A stretch of DNA of 64,000 nucleotides from Bacillota bacterium (GTDB taxonomy: Bacteria; Bacillota_A; Clostridia; Christensenellales; Aristaeellaceae): the NCBI GenBank assembly GCA_023421735.1, contig JAEZSP010000094.1, forward strand, positions 14,657 through 78,656, given 5' to 3'. Below the pieces are notes generated by a model. It was not told the origin of the DNA. It ran no database searches and was given only the letters and a program-made list of their open reading frames with translations. Positions 15,696-23,814 of this stretch are shown one piece after another. The position numbers and the translations under genes are program-made. Within the stretch, counting starts at the first letter, position 1. The number at the start of each line of letters is the position of its first letter.

Positions 15696-15872
15696 GGCAA
15701 TCCCGCACAGCGCACGGTATACTGACGAGATCATTTTCCAACCGCGGCTCCGTTGCACAGACTATACTTGCAAAATTCGCAGGCATAACAGTGCGATAAT
15801 ATGAATTCTTTTGTGGCGGGAGCGAATTTTCAATTTGCCCCCCATTAGAGGATTGTCCAAACAAAAATCGAA

Positions 15873-15900
15873 AAAACCGCTCATTTCGAGCGGTTTTTTT
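15873..15900 (+). terminator. Intrinsic terminator downstream of the repeat-protein operon
   Basis: AAACCGCTC and GAGCGGTTT pair around ATTTC, followed by a long T-run. It lies about 180 bases after the repeat-protein stop; the A-rich left arm would allow use on the minus strand too. The rest of 15696-15961 holds no gene that I can see. Confidence 0.85.
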
Positions 15901-15961
15901 GCTAATTTGGAGAAACGTTCCTGCTGTTACGGGCGTCTAATAAGAGATTACATGCGAAGAA

Positions 15962-17380
15962 GTGATCTATTTGCGATACATACGGATGCTGCTCCTAATT
16001 TTTGTGGTTACAGCGCTGCTTGCGCCTGTCTGCGCCGCACAGGCGGAAACAATCAACGATCAAATGCGATTCGGCGTTTCGTCCGGCTCCGCAAAGGGTG
16101 CGACGGACGACTTGATCACCACGGCATGGGCTCCTCGCAAAGCAGGCGAGGAGCTTAACATGAAATTCCCCAAAGGCGGCGCGGGTTATATACGCATCGA
16201 CTGGAGCGAGGATTCGTCCGGGTTCGCCTTCATCCAATACGACGCGTCTGGCAATGAGATTGCCGCATGCACGGAAAAGGACACCTATCCGGCCATCATG
16301 CACCTTTTCCCCATCATGCAAGACGCGCGTTACGCGACGCTTCGGCTTACAACCGCTGGGCAACAGATCTGCAGCGTGCGAGTTTATTCGGTCGGCGCAT
16401 TGCCAGACGACGTGCCGAACTTTGATCCGCCCTGCACAAAATGCGACCTTATGATCGTCTCCACGCATCAGGACGACGAGTTGCTGTTTTTTGGCGGCAT
16501 TATTCCCTATTATAACGCCGTACAGCACAAGAAAGTTCAAGTCGTCTACATGGCGAACTGCGGAAGGCTTCGGCGCGGCGAGGCGTTGAATGGGCTTTGG
16601 GCCGCGGATGAAAAAAACTACCCGGACTTCATCAATTTGAAAGACAAGCGCGTCGAAACGATCCGAGAGGGCGTCAAGCTCTGGGGCGGCAAAAGGGCGA
16701 TTCTTTCGGCGCTCGTCACGCGCATCCGTCGCTATCAACCCGAGGTGATCCTGACGCACGATCTTGACGGCGAATACGGCCATAATCAGCACAAAATCAC
16801 CGCCAACGCCATGAAGATGGCCATCGAAGCCGCGGCCGATCCTGCGCAATATCCCGATTCCTACGCAAAATACGGCGCATGGCAGGTGAAAAAGCTCTAT
16901 CTGCATCTATACAGTGAGAATGTCATCGACTTCGACTGGGACGCGGCCTACCCTGAACTGGGCGGCCAAACGCCCCTGCAGCTCGCGCGCGCGGGCTATG
17001 CGAAGCATGTTTCACAGCAGAAGTATTACAAATTGCGCGACGGCGGGGAATACGACAACTCACTTTTTGGGCTTGCGTATACGGTGGTCGGGCAGGACGT
17101 ACGGCACGACGATTTGTTTGAGAACATTGACGCCGACGTCATGCTGACCGCCGCGCCCACATCTACGCCCACACTCGCGCCAACATCCACACCCACATCC
17201 GTGCCGCTCGCATCTCCTCAGTCAACGCTTTCCGCTCCAGTGACGCCGCAGACGCGCGCGTCAACCGGATATCTTGAGCTGATTCTGGGCGGCTGCGTGA
17301 TCGCCTGTGCAATCCTGATCCCGGCGGTAATTTTGCGCCGAAAAAAAGGCGAGCGGCGAAAGGATTTCGACGCGCAATGA
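15962..17380 (+). CDS. Secreted, membrane-anchored PIG-L family deacetylase
   Basis: 472 residues. An N-terminal signal peptide (MLLLIFVVTALLAPVCAAQA) leads to a beta-rich domain (about 30-155), then a PIG-L/LmbE deacetylase domain (about 160-370) with the zinc/catalytic motif THQDDELLFFGG and a later DGEYGHNQH. A Pro/Thr/Ser linker (ATSTPTLAPTSTPTS) and one C-terminal transmembrane helix followed by RRKKGERRK anchor it outside the membrane. The family removes N-acetyl groups from GlcNAc-containing glycoconjugates. The usual PHPDDE is THQDDE here, conservative for zinc binding. The start is uncertain: GTG at 15962 or ATG at 15986, neither with a good ribosome binding site. Confidence 0.85.
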   Translation: MIYLRYIRMLLLIFVVTALLAPVCAAQAETINDQMRFGVSSGSAKGATDDLITTAWAPRKAGEELNMKFPKGGAGYIRIDWSEDSSGFAFIQYDASGNEIAACTEKDTYPAIMHLFPIMQDARYATLRLTTAGQQICSVRVYSVGALPDDVPNFDPPCTKCDLMIVSTHQDDELLFFGGIIPYYNAVQHKKVQVVYMANCGRLRRGEALNGLWAADEKNYPDFINLKDKRVETIREGVKLWGGKRAILSALVTRIRRYQPEVILTHDLDGEYGHNQHKITANAMKMAIEAAADPAQYPDSYAKYGAWQVKKLYLHLYSENVIDFDWDAAYPELGGQTPLQLARAGYAKHVSQQKYYKLRDGGEYDNSLFGLAYTVVGQDVRHDDLFENIDADVMLTAAPTSTPTLAPTSTPTSVPLASPQSTLSAPVTPQTRASTGYLELILGGCVIACAILIPAVILRRKKGERRKDFDAQ

Positions 17381-17425
17381 CGAATCTACTTTTATGTATG
17401 ATGTCGGATGAGCGAGGTGCAATGT

Positions 17426-17782
17426 GTGAAGAGAAGTTGGAAACCGTATTTGATCCTTGGCGCAAGTTTTCTCGTCTCATGCATTTATTGCGCAATCATC
17501 GTATTTTGCATCGTTTCCGGGGGCTATGAATCGAATAATGATGCGCTTGAGCTGCTCATCGCCCTCTTTCTTGATTTCAGTTTTGCAATTATAATTATGC
17601 TGATATACATGCTGTATTATTTATGTACAGCCGTGGAATTGCGAGAAAACCGTAAATTACGGGCTGTTTTTTTTACTCTTTTGTGCACACAGGCAATCCT
17701 AAAGTATCTGGCCGTCTGGATTTACTGGGAATCTTCGAGAGAAGATACCATGAGACTCGTGATGCTGCTCCTTAACAATTGA
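17426..17782 (+). CDS. Small multi-pass membrane protein
   Basis: 118 residues with three or four predicted transmembrane helices; not recognised. The start is a GTG six bases after GAGGTG; an in-frame ATG six codons upstream has no ribosome binding site. The pattern (two N-terminal helices, a polar turn AVELRENRKLRA, then another helix) is shared with the next gene, so the two look like a tandem paralogous pair. They follow the PIG-L deacetylase on the same strand without an obvious terminator and may be coexpressed with it. Confidence 0.65.
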   Translation: MKRSWKPYLILGASFLVSCIYCAIIVFCIVSGGYESNNDALELLIALFLDFSFAIIIMLIYMLYYLCTAVELRENRKLRAVFFTLLCTQAILKYLAVWIYWESSREDTMRLVMLLLNN

Positions 17783-17804
17783 ATTGAGTGGAAGGAGTGA
17801 TGGA

Positions 17805-18182
17805 ATGAACAATATGAAAAAAATTCATTGGATGATCGGTGCGAATCTGTTTGTGTCACTGCTGTTCATTGCCTATCTCATATTCTTTCTTTTTTTTGTG
17901 GATCCATGGGTTTCCAAACACGCTTTGGGGGCAATACGCATATCCCTGGTGGGCATCAAATCGCTTGCAATCATCATCACGGTCGGCTCGGTTGTTTTGA
18001 TCACGGGAAATGCCGAATTGCGCGCACAGAAAAGGCTGTATGTTTTTTGCGTCGTGTTGGTGTGCGTACAGATCCTGCTGCAGGGAGCCGCGTATGTCAT
18101 GGATCAGGCCGTGGCGGAGGCCGTTCAAAAATGGACGATCTTGCAATTAGGGCAGTACCGCACAAATGAAGTGGTACGATGA
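17805..18182 (+). CDS. Small multi-pass membrane protein, probable paralogue of the preceding gene
   Basis: 125 residues with three or four transmembrane helices; not recognised. The central NAELRAQKRLYVFCVVLVCVQ aligns by eye with VELRENRKLRAVFFTLLCTQ of the preceding protein at the same position relative to the helices. An AAGGAGTGAT ribosome binding site precedes the chosen ATG. The next 184 bases (18183-18366) hold no gene or clear terminator that I can see. Confidence 0.65.
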   Translation: MNNMKKIHWMIGANLFVSLLFIAYLIFFLFFVDPWVSKHALGAIRISLVGIKSLAIIITVGSVVLITGNAELRAQKRLYVFCVVLVCVQILLQGAAYVMDQAVAEAVQKWTILQLGQYRTNEVVR

Positions 18183-18366
18183 CGTGCGGATTTTTCGTCA
18201 GATGCAATTGCAAATATCGAAGTTTTACTTGCGGTAAATCAAGATGTTTGCAAGCGGCATATGGCGGAAAAGCAGCCGTCAGCGTGCCGCCGAATTGTGC
18301 GGTATTGCCTTATACCTGGAATATCAGCAGAGTCATTGACGGGCAACGGATGATTTTTCGCACCGC

Positions 18367-19119
18367 CTACCGTTTCTGTGCATGCCGCGCAATTTCAGCC
18401 TCGAGAACGCCCTGCCAATCCGCGAGAACGCCCGCGCGCCCCGTATCCGCCATGAACGCGGATACGCGCGTAAAAAGTGCAATTTGCGCCTGAATATCCG
18501 CGTCGCATGCGATCTTTTCCATCAAACCGCGCAATTCTCGTGCCGGGCAGGGGAGCAGGTTCAGCGTATCGAGTAGATGCGGCGCACGGTTCACAAACGG
18601 CGGAATCCGACCATTCGCTGCCCACAGCGTTTCCACGAGAAAGTCCATGGCGCGCGCAGCCATCTGATATCCGCCGAATGAAAAGCCATGGCGAAAGCAC
18701 TTGAGCGAGCGAAACAAGCCGTCGTAGTAGCCGTCGAGGCGCGCACACGCGACTGCATCCACCTCATCTGCGGGATAGTTGATGAGGTCTTCAACGCGGG
18801 CGGACAGGATACCTTCCTCGTCGAACAGATAGAGGACGCTCAAATACTCGCGTGCATCGAAACACGCGCGGCTCAGCGCCCGAAATTCAGAAAGCGGCGA
18901 GACCCACAAGTCACACTTACGATCCAGTTCGAGCGTGAATTTCAAAAGGGCGGGATCGTTTTTTATCGCTTCGTCGGTATAAATGACGTGGATGTCGTAA
19001 TCTGACGTCGCATCGTGCATGCCCGCCGCCATGGAGCCCAGCAGCATGGCACCCACGAAACCCTCCCAAGTGGGGAGCGCCGCACGCAGCTTTTCCCGCG
19101 CATATAAAAATTCCTTCAT
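18367..19119 (-). CDS. Nucleotidyltransferase-domain protein
   Basis: 250 residues. The N-terminal pol-beta-like nucleotidyltransferase motif is LGSMAAGMHDATSDYDIHVIY: Gly-Ser, then the DxD metal pair. The C-terminal domain is helical. Related to aminoglycoside nucleotidyltransferase-like and DUF4037 proteins; the substrate is unknown and resistance cannot be inferred. GGAGGGGATCAA precedes the ATG. It is divergent from the rhamnosidase gene, with about 100 bases between starts. Confidence 0.75.
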   Translation of the reverse strand: MKEFLYAREKLRAALPTWEGFVGAMLLGSMAAGMHDATSDYDIHVIYTDEAIKNDPALLKFTLELDRKCDLWVSPLSEFRALSRACFDAREYLSVLYLFDEEGILSARVEDLINYPADEVDAVACARLDGYYDGLFRSLKCFRHGFSFGGYQMAARAMDFLVETLWAANGRIPPFVNRAPHLLDTLNLLPCPARELRGLMEKIACDADIQAQIALFTRVSAFMADTGRAGVLADWQGVLEAEIARHAQKR

Positions 19120-19164
19120 TTGATCCCCTCCGTCCTGAGTTTAATTGATCCATGTTAAAAACAG

Positions 19165-19193
19165 TTGTGGCGACTGCCAAACTGTGTTATTAT
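19165..19193 (+). promoter_or_regulatory. Promoter of the GH106-sulfatase operon
   Basis: TTGTGG (19165-19170), 17-bp spacer, TATTAT (19188-19193), followed by a GGAGGG ribosome binding site. None of the AAACGTTT operators seen before the GH78 gene occurs here. Confidence 0.5.
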
Positions 19194-19222
19194 GTTGCCA
19201 AAGTAACAGACGGAGGGTCATC

Positions 19223-22075
19223 ATGAACAATTTTAGCTTTGATGCATTTTTAAATCCTCCCAAATCGGCGCGACCGATGGTGCGTTGGTGGTGGCCCGGG
19301 TTGGATGTGGACCTGGACGAACTGAAGCGCGAAGCCTCGGATCTCGACGAGGGATATTTCGGCGGCGGCGAGATTCAGGCATTTTTGGACGGCATCCCGC
19401 CCGAAAGGAAGGCCGATCCCGCCGTACAGGCGCGTTTGAACCGCTATCGCACGCCGTTTTATTTCGATACGATTGCGGGATTGCTCGATGAATTTGAAAA
19501 GCGCGGCTTGACGCTCGATCTGACTGCCTGCTCAGGCTGGCCGACCAACGGCGTGGACGTGCCGCTCGCACAGGGGCAAAAGCACCTCTATATGGCGAGC
19601 GTAACCGTGGAAGGCGGCGGCGCGCGCACCGTCGCACTCCCGACGGTGGACGAGCTGCTCGCCTACCGCGCGGCCGAAAAGGCAAACGCGCCCAAACAGC
19701 CGCGCATGGGGCCTTTTGGCGGCGATGTGGATGACACGGAAACGCTGCGCAAAACGCTGAAATGCATCTGCGTCTCGGCGGCGCGGTGCGTGGGTGCGCC
19801 GGTGGACATCGTGATGACGCACGCGACCGGGCAAACGGGGCAGCTTGAAAAGCCCGTGGATCTTACAAATCATGTTTCGGACGGAACGCTTGACTACGAT
19901 TTTCCGGCGGGCACATGGCAGGTATTCTGCTTTTTCGCCGGGCCAAACGGGAATACGTCCCACATGGCATCGCGCGAAGACGCGACCAAGCCCAACTACA
20001 TTGTCGATCACTTCGGAAAAAACGTCATCGGACCGTACCTCGACCGGCACATCGGCGACGGAAACTTCGACAGATATGCGGGCAAGACGCTGCGGGCGTT
20101 TTTCACCGACAGTTTTGAATTGTCGAGTCCATGGACGTGGACGGACGACTTCCTGAGCGAGTTTGAGACGCGGCGCGGCTATGATTTGCGCCCCTATCTG
20201 CAGGCGACGAGCGTACCCGGCTGCGACAGCATGTTTGCGAAAATGATGGGGATGAAGACCCCGCCGATGTACGACTTTGCGGACGGCGTGGGTGACCGGG
20301 TGCGCTACGATTACCAGCTGACCATCGCGGATCTGTTTGATGATTACTTCCTCGAAGGATTAAAGGATTGGGGCGACAGGCACAACCTGAAGAGCCGCGT
20401 GCAATGTTACGGGCATTCGATGGACAATATCAAGGCCTTCGGACGCACGCATATCCCGGAAACGGAGCAGTTGGCGGGCAACGGCACCATCGACTTTTTA
20501 AAACTCGTGGGTTCCGCAAGCATGCTCTACCAACTGCCGCTCGCGACCAGCGAGACGCTCGTGTGGATTCGGCACGATTATATGACGACGCCAACCAAGA
20601 TGAAGGTCGCTGCGGACAAGCTGTTCGTCTCGGGCGTCAACCAGCTCATTTATCACGGCATGCCCTATCGCCATCCGGAGATGGCATTCCCCCACTTTTA
20701 TCCCTTCCACGGCATGTTCGCCTCGTTCATCTGCCGCGACAACACGCTTTGGCGCCAGTTCGGCGCGATGAACAGGCGCATCGCGCGCGGACAGTACCTG
20801 ATGCAGGGTGGGCCGCTGATGGCAGACGTGGCTGTGTATGACCAGAAACTCGATTACGTATCCGGTACGGAGGCACTCGAGGAGCTGACGTCCGGGGTGC
20901 TGCCGGGCTTTGACCGCAACGGCACGCTCTCAGCCGGGCACGGCGATCCCAAGGATCCCACGCCGGAGCAGGCGCGCGGGAACACCGACTTCCGCCTCAG
21001 CCACGTTTTGATGCAGGCGGGGTACGACTATTTCCACCTCAACGAGGAGTGCCTGCTGCGCGCGGAGCTGATCGACGGCACGCTCGTATGCGGCGACGCG
21101 CGGTACAGGGCGCTGCTTCTCAACGACGAAAAGAAGATCGGCATCGAGGCGGCGTACAAGCTGCGGGCTCTGATGGATGCAGGATTCCCGGTACTCTTTT
21201 TGGACAGCGTACCCGCGCGCGTACCGGGACTGCTCGATTATCGCAAGCGCGAGGAAGAACTCGCGCAGGTTTTCGGGAATGAAAGGGTCATTGCACAGGA
21301 GGCGGCACCGGATGCGCTCGCAGCGGCGGGCATAGGGCCGGGCATTGTCTGCGAAGCGCGGGATCTGCAGCACACGAGGCGCGATCTCGACGGACGCACG
21401 CTTTGGTTCGTGCGCTCCACAAACCCCGCCGCACGCATATTGACCCTCGCGCTCAACGGCGCGCACGGCGAACTGCGCGTACTGGGGACGCAGGACGGTG
21501 ACATCATACGGCCCGCGCACCGCGCCGTGGGCGGCGCGATTGAGCTGGAATTGCCGTTCGTGCCATACGGCTCATGGTTCATCCTGACGGGCGACGACCT
21601 GCCCGCACCGACAGGGGACACCGAACTGCGGATGGCATTTTCCGCATGTGAGGAGGGCGCGGCGATCGTGCCCGACGGCGGATGGCGGATCGAGGCGGGG
21701 CAAACGGATCTCACGACCGATGTACTCGTCGATTGGGCGGATCATCCGGCGCTCCGGGATTTCTCCGGCACGGCCGAATACACGGTGCGCTTTGACATCG
21801 TCGATCCGCGCGGGAAAAAGGCAATCGATTTGGGCATGGTGGGCGATGCGGCGGAGCTGACCCTCAACGGCGTGCGCGTCGGCGAGGCTGTGACGGTTCC
21901 CTATCACTTTGTGGTCACCGATCTATTGAAACAGGGCGAAAACGAAATGAAAGTGCGCGTCACGAATACGCTTCGAAACGGCACGCCGGGTGCGGGCGCG
22001 TTCCGGGGCATGGCGGGCGAAAAGGAGCGCGCCATGTCGGGGATCCTTGGACCCGTGACGCTGAAAAGCATTTGA
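19223..22075 (+). CDS. Alpha-L-rhamnosidase-like glycoside hydrolase, family GH106
   Basis: 950 residues. The N-terminus (SARPMVRWWWPGLDVDLDEL) and central FFTDSFELSSPWTWTDDF segment match GH106 enzymes, whose catalytic acid lies in the DSFE region. The C-terminal 150 residues form a galactose-binding-like beta-sandwich (AEYTVRFDIVDPRGKKAIDLG) typical of the family. GH106 enzymes release terminal alpha-L-rhamnose from rhamnogalacturonan II, ulvan and similar glycans. No signal peptide, so it acts on imported oligosaccharides. It overlaps the next gene's possible TTG start by 4 bases (TTGA), indicating coupling with the sulfatase. Confidence 0.85.
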   Translation: MNNFSFDAFLNPPKSARPMVRWWWPGLDVDLDELKREASDLDEGYFGGGEIQAFLDGIPPERKADPAVQARLNRYRTPFYFDTIAGLLDEFEKRGLTLDLTACSGWPTNGVDVPLAQGQKHLYMASVTVEGGGARTVALPTVDELLAYRAAEKANAPKQPRMGPFGGDVDDTETLRKTLKCICVSAARCVGAPVDIVMTHATGQTGQLEKPVDLTNHVSDGTLDYDFPAGTWQVFCFFAGPNGNTSHMASREDATKPNYIVDHFGKNVIGPYLDRHIGDGNFDRYAGKTLRAFFTDSFELSSPWTWTDDFLSEFETRRGYDLRPYLQATSVPGCDSMFAKMMGMKTPPMYDFADGVGDRVRYDYQLTIADLFDDYFLEGLKDWGDRHNLKSRVQCYGHSMDNIKAFGRTHIPETEQLAGNGTIDFLKLVGSASMLYQLPLATSETLVWIRHDYMTTPTKMKVAADKLFVSGVNQLIYHGMPYRHPEMAFPHFYPFHGMFASFICRDNTLWRQFGAMNRRIARGQYLMQGGPLMADVAVYDQKLDYVSGTEALEELTSGVLPGFDRNGTLSAGHGDPKDPTPEQARGNTDFRLSHVLMQAGYDYFHLNEECLLRAELIDGTLVCGDARYRALLLNDEKKIGIEAAYKLRALMDAGFPVLFLDSVPARVPGLLDYRKREEELAQVFGNERVIAQEAAPDALAAAGIGPGIVCEARDLQHTRRDLDGRTLWFVRSTNPAARILTLALNGAHGELRVLGTQDGDIIRPAHRAVGGAIELELPFVPYGSWFILTGDDLPAPTGDTELRMAFSACEEGAAIVPDGGWRIEAGQTDLTTDVLVDWADHPALRDFSGTAEYTVRFDIVDPRGKKAIDLGMVGDAAELTLNGVRVGEAVTVPYHFVVTDLLKQGENEMKVRVTNTLRNGTPGAGAFRGMAGEKERAMSGILGPVTLKSI

Positions 22076-22077
22076 CG

Positions 22078-23481
22078 ATGAAGAAACCGAACATTCTTTT
22101 CATTCTCTCCGATCAGCACCGATTTTGCGATCTGGGATATGCCGGGTGCGCCGTACAAACGCCGCACCTGGACGCACTGTCCCGCGCAGGTGCGCGCTTT
22201 GACCGGGCGTATGCCAACTGCCCGGTCTGCGTTCCTGCACGCGGCACGCTTTTGACGGGGCTGCATGCGCTTGCGCATGGCGCGGCGTCGAATGATTTAC
22301 CCATTCGCTCGGATGTGACCTCCGTTGCGGACATATGCAATGACGTGGGCTACAAAACCGCGTATATCGGCAAGTGGCATCTGGGAGGGGTGCCGCGCGA
22401 CCAGTTCATCGACAAGAGCAGGCGGCTCGGGTTTCAATACTGGCGGGGCTGCAACTGCAACCACGACTATCTGAACGCATATTACGACGACGACGAGAAC
22501 GTGCGCCATCCGATCGCGGGGTACGAACCGTTTACGCAGACGGATCTCGCGCTGGAATTTCTGAAAAATCAAAAAGAGACGCCCTGGGCGCTGTTCCTTT
22601 GCTTTGGCACGCCGCATGACCCGTACTTTCGGCTCCCGGAAGGGGAGCAGGAGGCGCTGGAAGGCGCGCCGCTGCGAGAAAACGCCATGCCATGGGCGGA
22701 GGGCGACTTTGTCCCCGGCGCAGGGCACCGCGCGCACGGTTCCCTGCCGCACGGCGGCTACCGATTTGAGGACTTGCCGCGCATGCAGGCCGGATATCAA
22801 AGGCACATCGAGCACATCGACGCGTGCATTGGGCGGGCGCTGGCCTACCTGGAAGACAGCGGACAGGCGGACGACACCATCGTCGTCTATACCAGCGACC
22901 ACGGCGACATGCTGGGCAGCCATGGACTTACGAACAAGCAATGGTATTACGAGGAGAGCGCGCACATCCCGCTCGTGGTGCGCTGGCCCGGCCACATTGC
23001 CCCGGGAACCCGGGAACAGATTATCACACTCGTCGACCTCGCGCCGTCCCTTTTGGGGCTGTTGGGACTGCGCTTCCCGGAAAAGGTGGATGGATGCGAT
23101 TTGAGCGCATGCCTGCTTCACAGGGATGGGCGCGGTGCGGAAGACGCCTATTTATACAGCATCATTCCCTGCCATCAGGCGTGGCGGCGGGAAATCGGTT
23201 CCTGGCGCGCCATCGTGCGGGGCGATTTTAAGTACGCGGCCAACGAGGACGGCACGCCGCTCGCGCTGTATGACTTAAAGAATGATCCCCTGGAACAGAA
23301 AAACCTGATGGACACGGGGATTCCGGGCGGACTCAGGGAATCGCTTCGTGCGCACGCGGAATGCTTCGACGGCTTTCAACCGTGGGAGCAACTTACGATC
23401 GCGCATGGTCTGCGGGAAAAATGGAACGAGAGCCAAATCCAGTTTGGCTATCCGCCGATTGCGGAAAACAAGCCGCATTAA
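22078..23481 (+). CDS. Sulfatase (formylglycine-dependent, arylsulfatase-like)
   Basis: 467 residues beginning KKPNILFILSDQHR, with the metal-binding Asp of the sulfatase N-terminus. The C-x-P-x-R signature is C51-V-P-A-R, so C51 is to be converted to formylglycine by a maturase; the Cys (not Ser) form suits either FGE or the anaerobic radical SAM maturase. HTPHDPYF-like and TSDHGDMLGSHG segments supply the other metal ligands. No signal peptide, so it is an intracellular desulfating enzyme acting on oligosaccharides. The ATG is preferred over a TTG two codons upstream. With GH106 this suggests use of a sulfated, rhamnose-containing polysaccharide. Confidence 0.9.
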   Translation: MKKPNILFILSDQHRFCDLGYAGCAVQTPHLDALSRAGARFDRAYANCPVCVPARGTLLTGLHALAHGAASNDLPIRSDVTSVADICNDVGYKTAYIGKWHLGGVPRDQFIDKSRRLGFQYWRGCNCNHDYLNAYYDDDENVRHPIAGYEPFTQTDLALEFLKNQKETPWALFLCFGTPHDPYFRLPEGEQEALEGAPLRENAMPWAEGDFVPGAGHRAHGSLPHGGYRFEDLPRMQAGYQRHIEHIDACIGRALAYLEDSGQADDTIVVYTSDHGDMLGSHGLTNKQWYYEESAHIPLVVRWPGHIAPGTREQIITLVDLAPSLLGLLGLRFPEKVDGCDLSACLLHRDGRGAEDAYLYSIIPCHQAWRREIGSWRAIVRGDFKYAANEDGTPLALYDLKNDPLEQKNLMDTGIPGGLRESLRAHAECFDGFQPWEQLTIAHGLREKWNESQIQFGYPPIAENKPH

Positions 23482-23492
23482 TCCGGCAGAAC

Positions 23493-23525
23493 GCGGCGTG
23501 CCCGGTTGGGTGCGCCGCACTTTTT
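23493..23525 (+). terminator. Intrinsic terminator of the GH106-sulfatase operon
   Basis: GCGGCGTGCCC pairs with GGGTGCGCCGC (two G-U pairs) around GGTT, followed by ACTTTTTG. Confidence 0.75.
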
Positions 23526-23574
23526 GTCCCCTTGTTTCCGCGCATCCATCCTTCATAAAAAATGATACAAACGG

Positions 23575-23603
23575 TTGACAAAGCGCACACTTTGTGTTAA
23601 GAT
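23575..23603 (+). promoter_or_regulatory. Promoter of the GH78 operon
   Basis: Consensus TTGACA (23575-23580), 17-bp spacer, TAAGAT (23598-23603). The first operator palindrome begins 13 bases after the -10. Confidence 0.7.
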
Positions 23604-23616
23604 TATTTCATCAGAT

Positions 23617-23632
23617 ACTTAAACGTTTTAGT
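23617..23632 (+). promoter_or_regulatory. LacI-type operator O1
   Basis: ACTTAAACGTTTTAGT: near-perfect palindrome with a central CG, the typical form of LacI/GalR-family operators, placed just after the transcription start, where a bound repressor would block initiation. Confidence 0.75.
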
Positions 23633-23719
23633 TGTTGCTTGGGCTTTCCCGGCCAACGGCCTCCCGTCACAAAGGAATTGAGATCCTGCGCGATGCGAAG
23701 CCGCCTCCTTTTGCCGGAT

Positions 23720-23735
23720 ACTTAAACGTTTAAGC
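23720..23735 (+). promoter_or_regulatory. LacI-type operator O2
   Basis: ACTTAAACGTTTAAGC: core TTAAACGTTTAA is a perfect palindrome. It lies 103 bp from O1, close to ten helical turns, which would favour DNA looping. Confidence 0.75.
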
Positions 23736-23788
23736 TTGCAGGAATATCGCAGTTCGCCCCGCAATAGGATAGAATGATTCGACGCAAT

Positions 23789-23805
23789 AACTAAAACGTT
23801 TAAGG
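23789..23805 (+). promoter_or_regulatory. LacI-type operator O3 overlapping the ribosome binding site
   Basis: AACTAAAACGTTTAAGG, third copy of the palindrome. Its right end merges with the GGAG ribosome binding site (23804-23807) of the GH78 gene. Confidence 0.7.
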
Positions 23806-23814
23806 AGAATGCAT

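Noticed and set aside
15768..15800. Possible promoter TTGCAA...GATAAT before the PIG-L region
   Set aside because: The 21-bp spacer is too long, and a terminator lies between it and the gene.
18183..18366. Possible small RNA or hairpin between convergent genes
   Set aside because: Only a weak GCGGCA/TGCCGC stem with no T-run or promoter.
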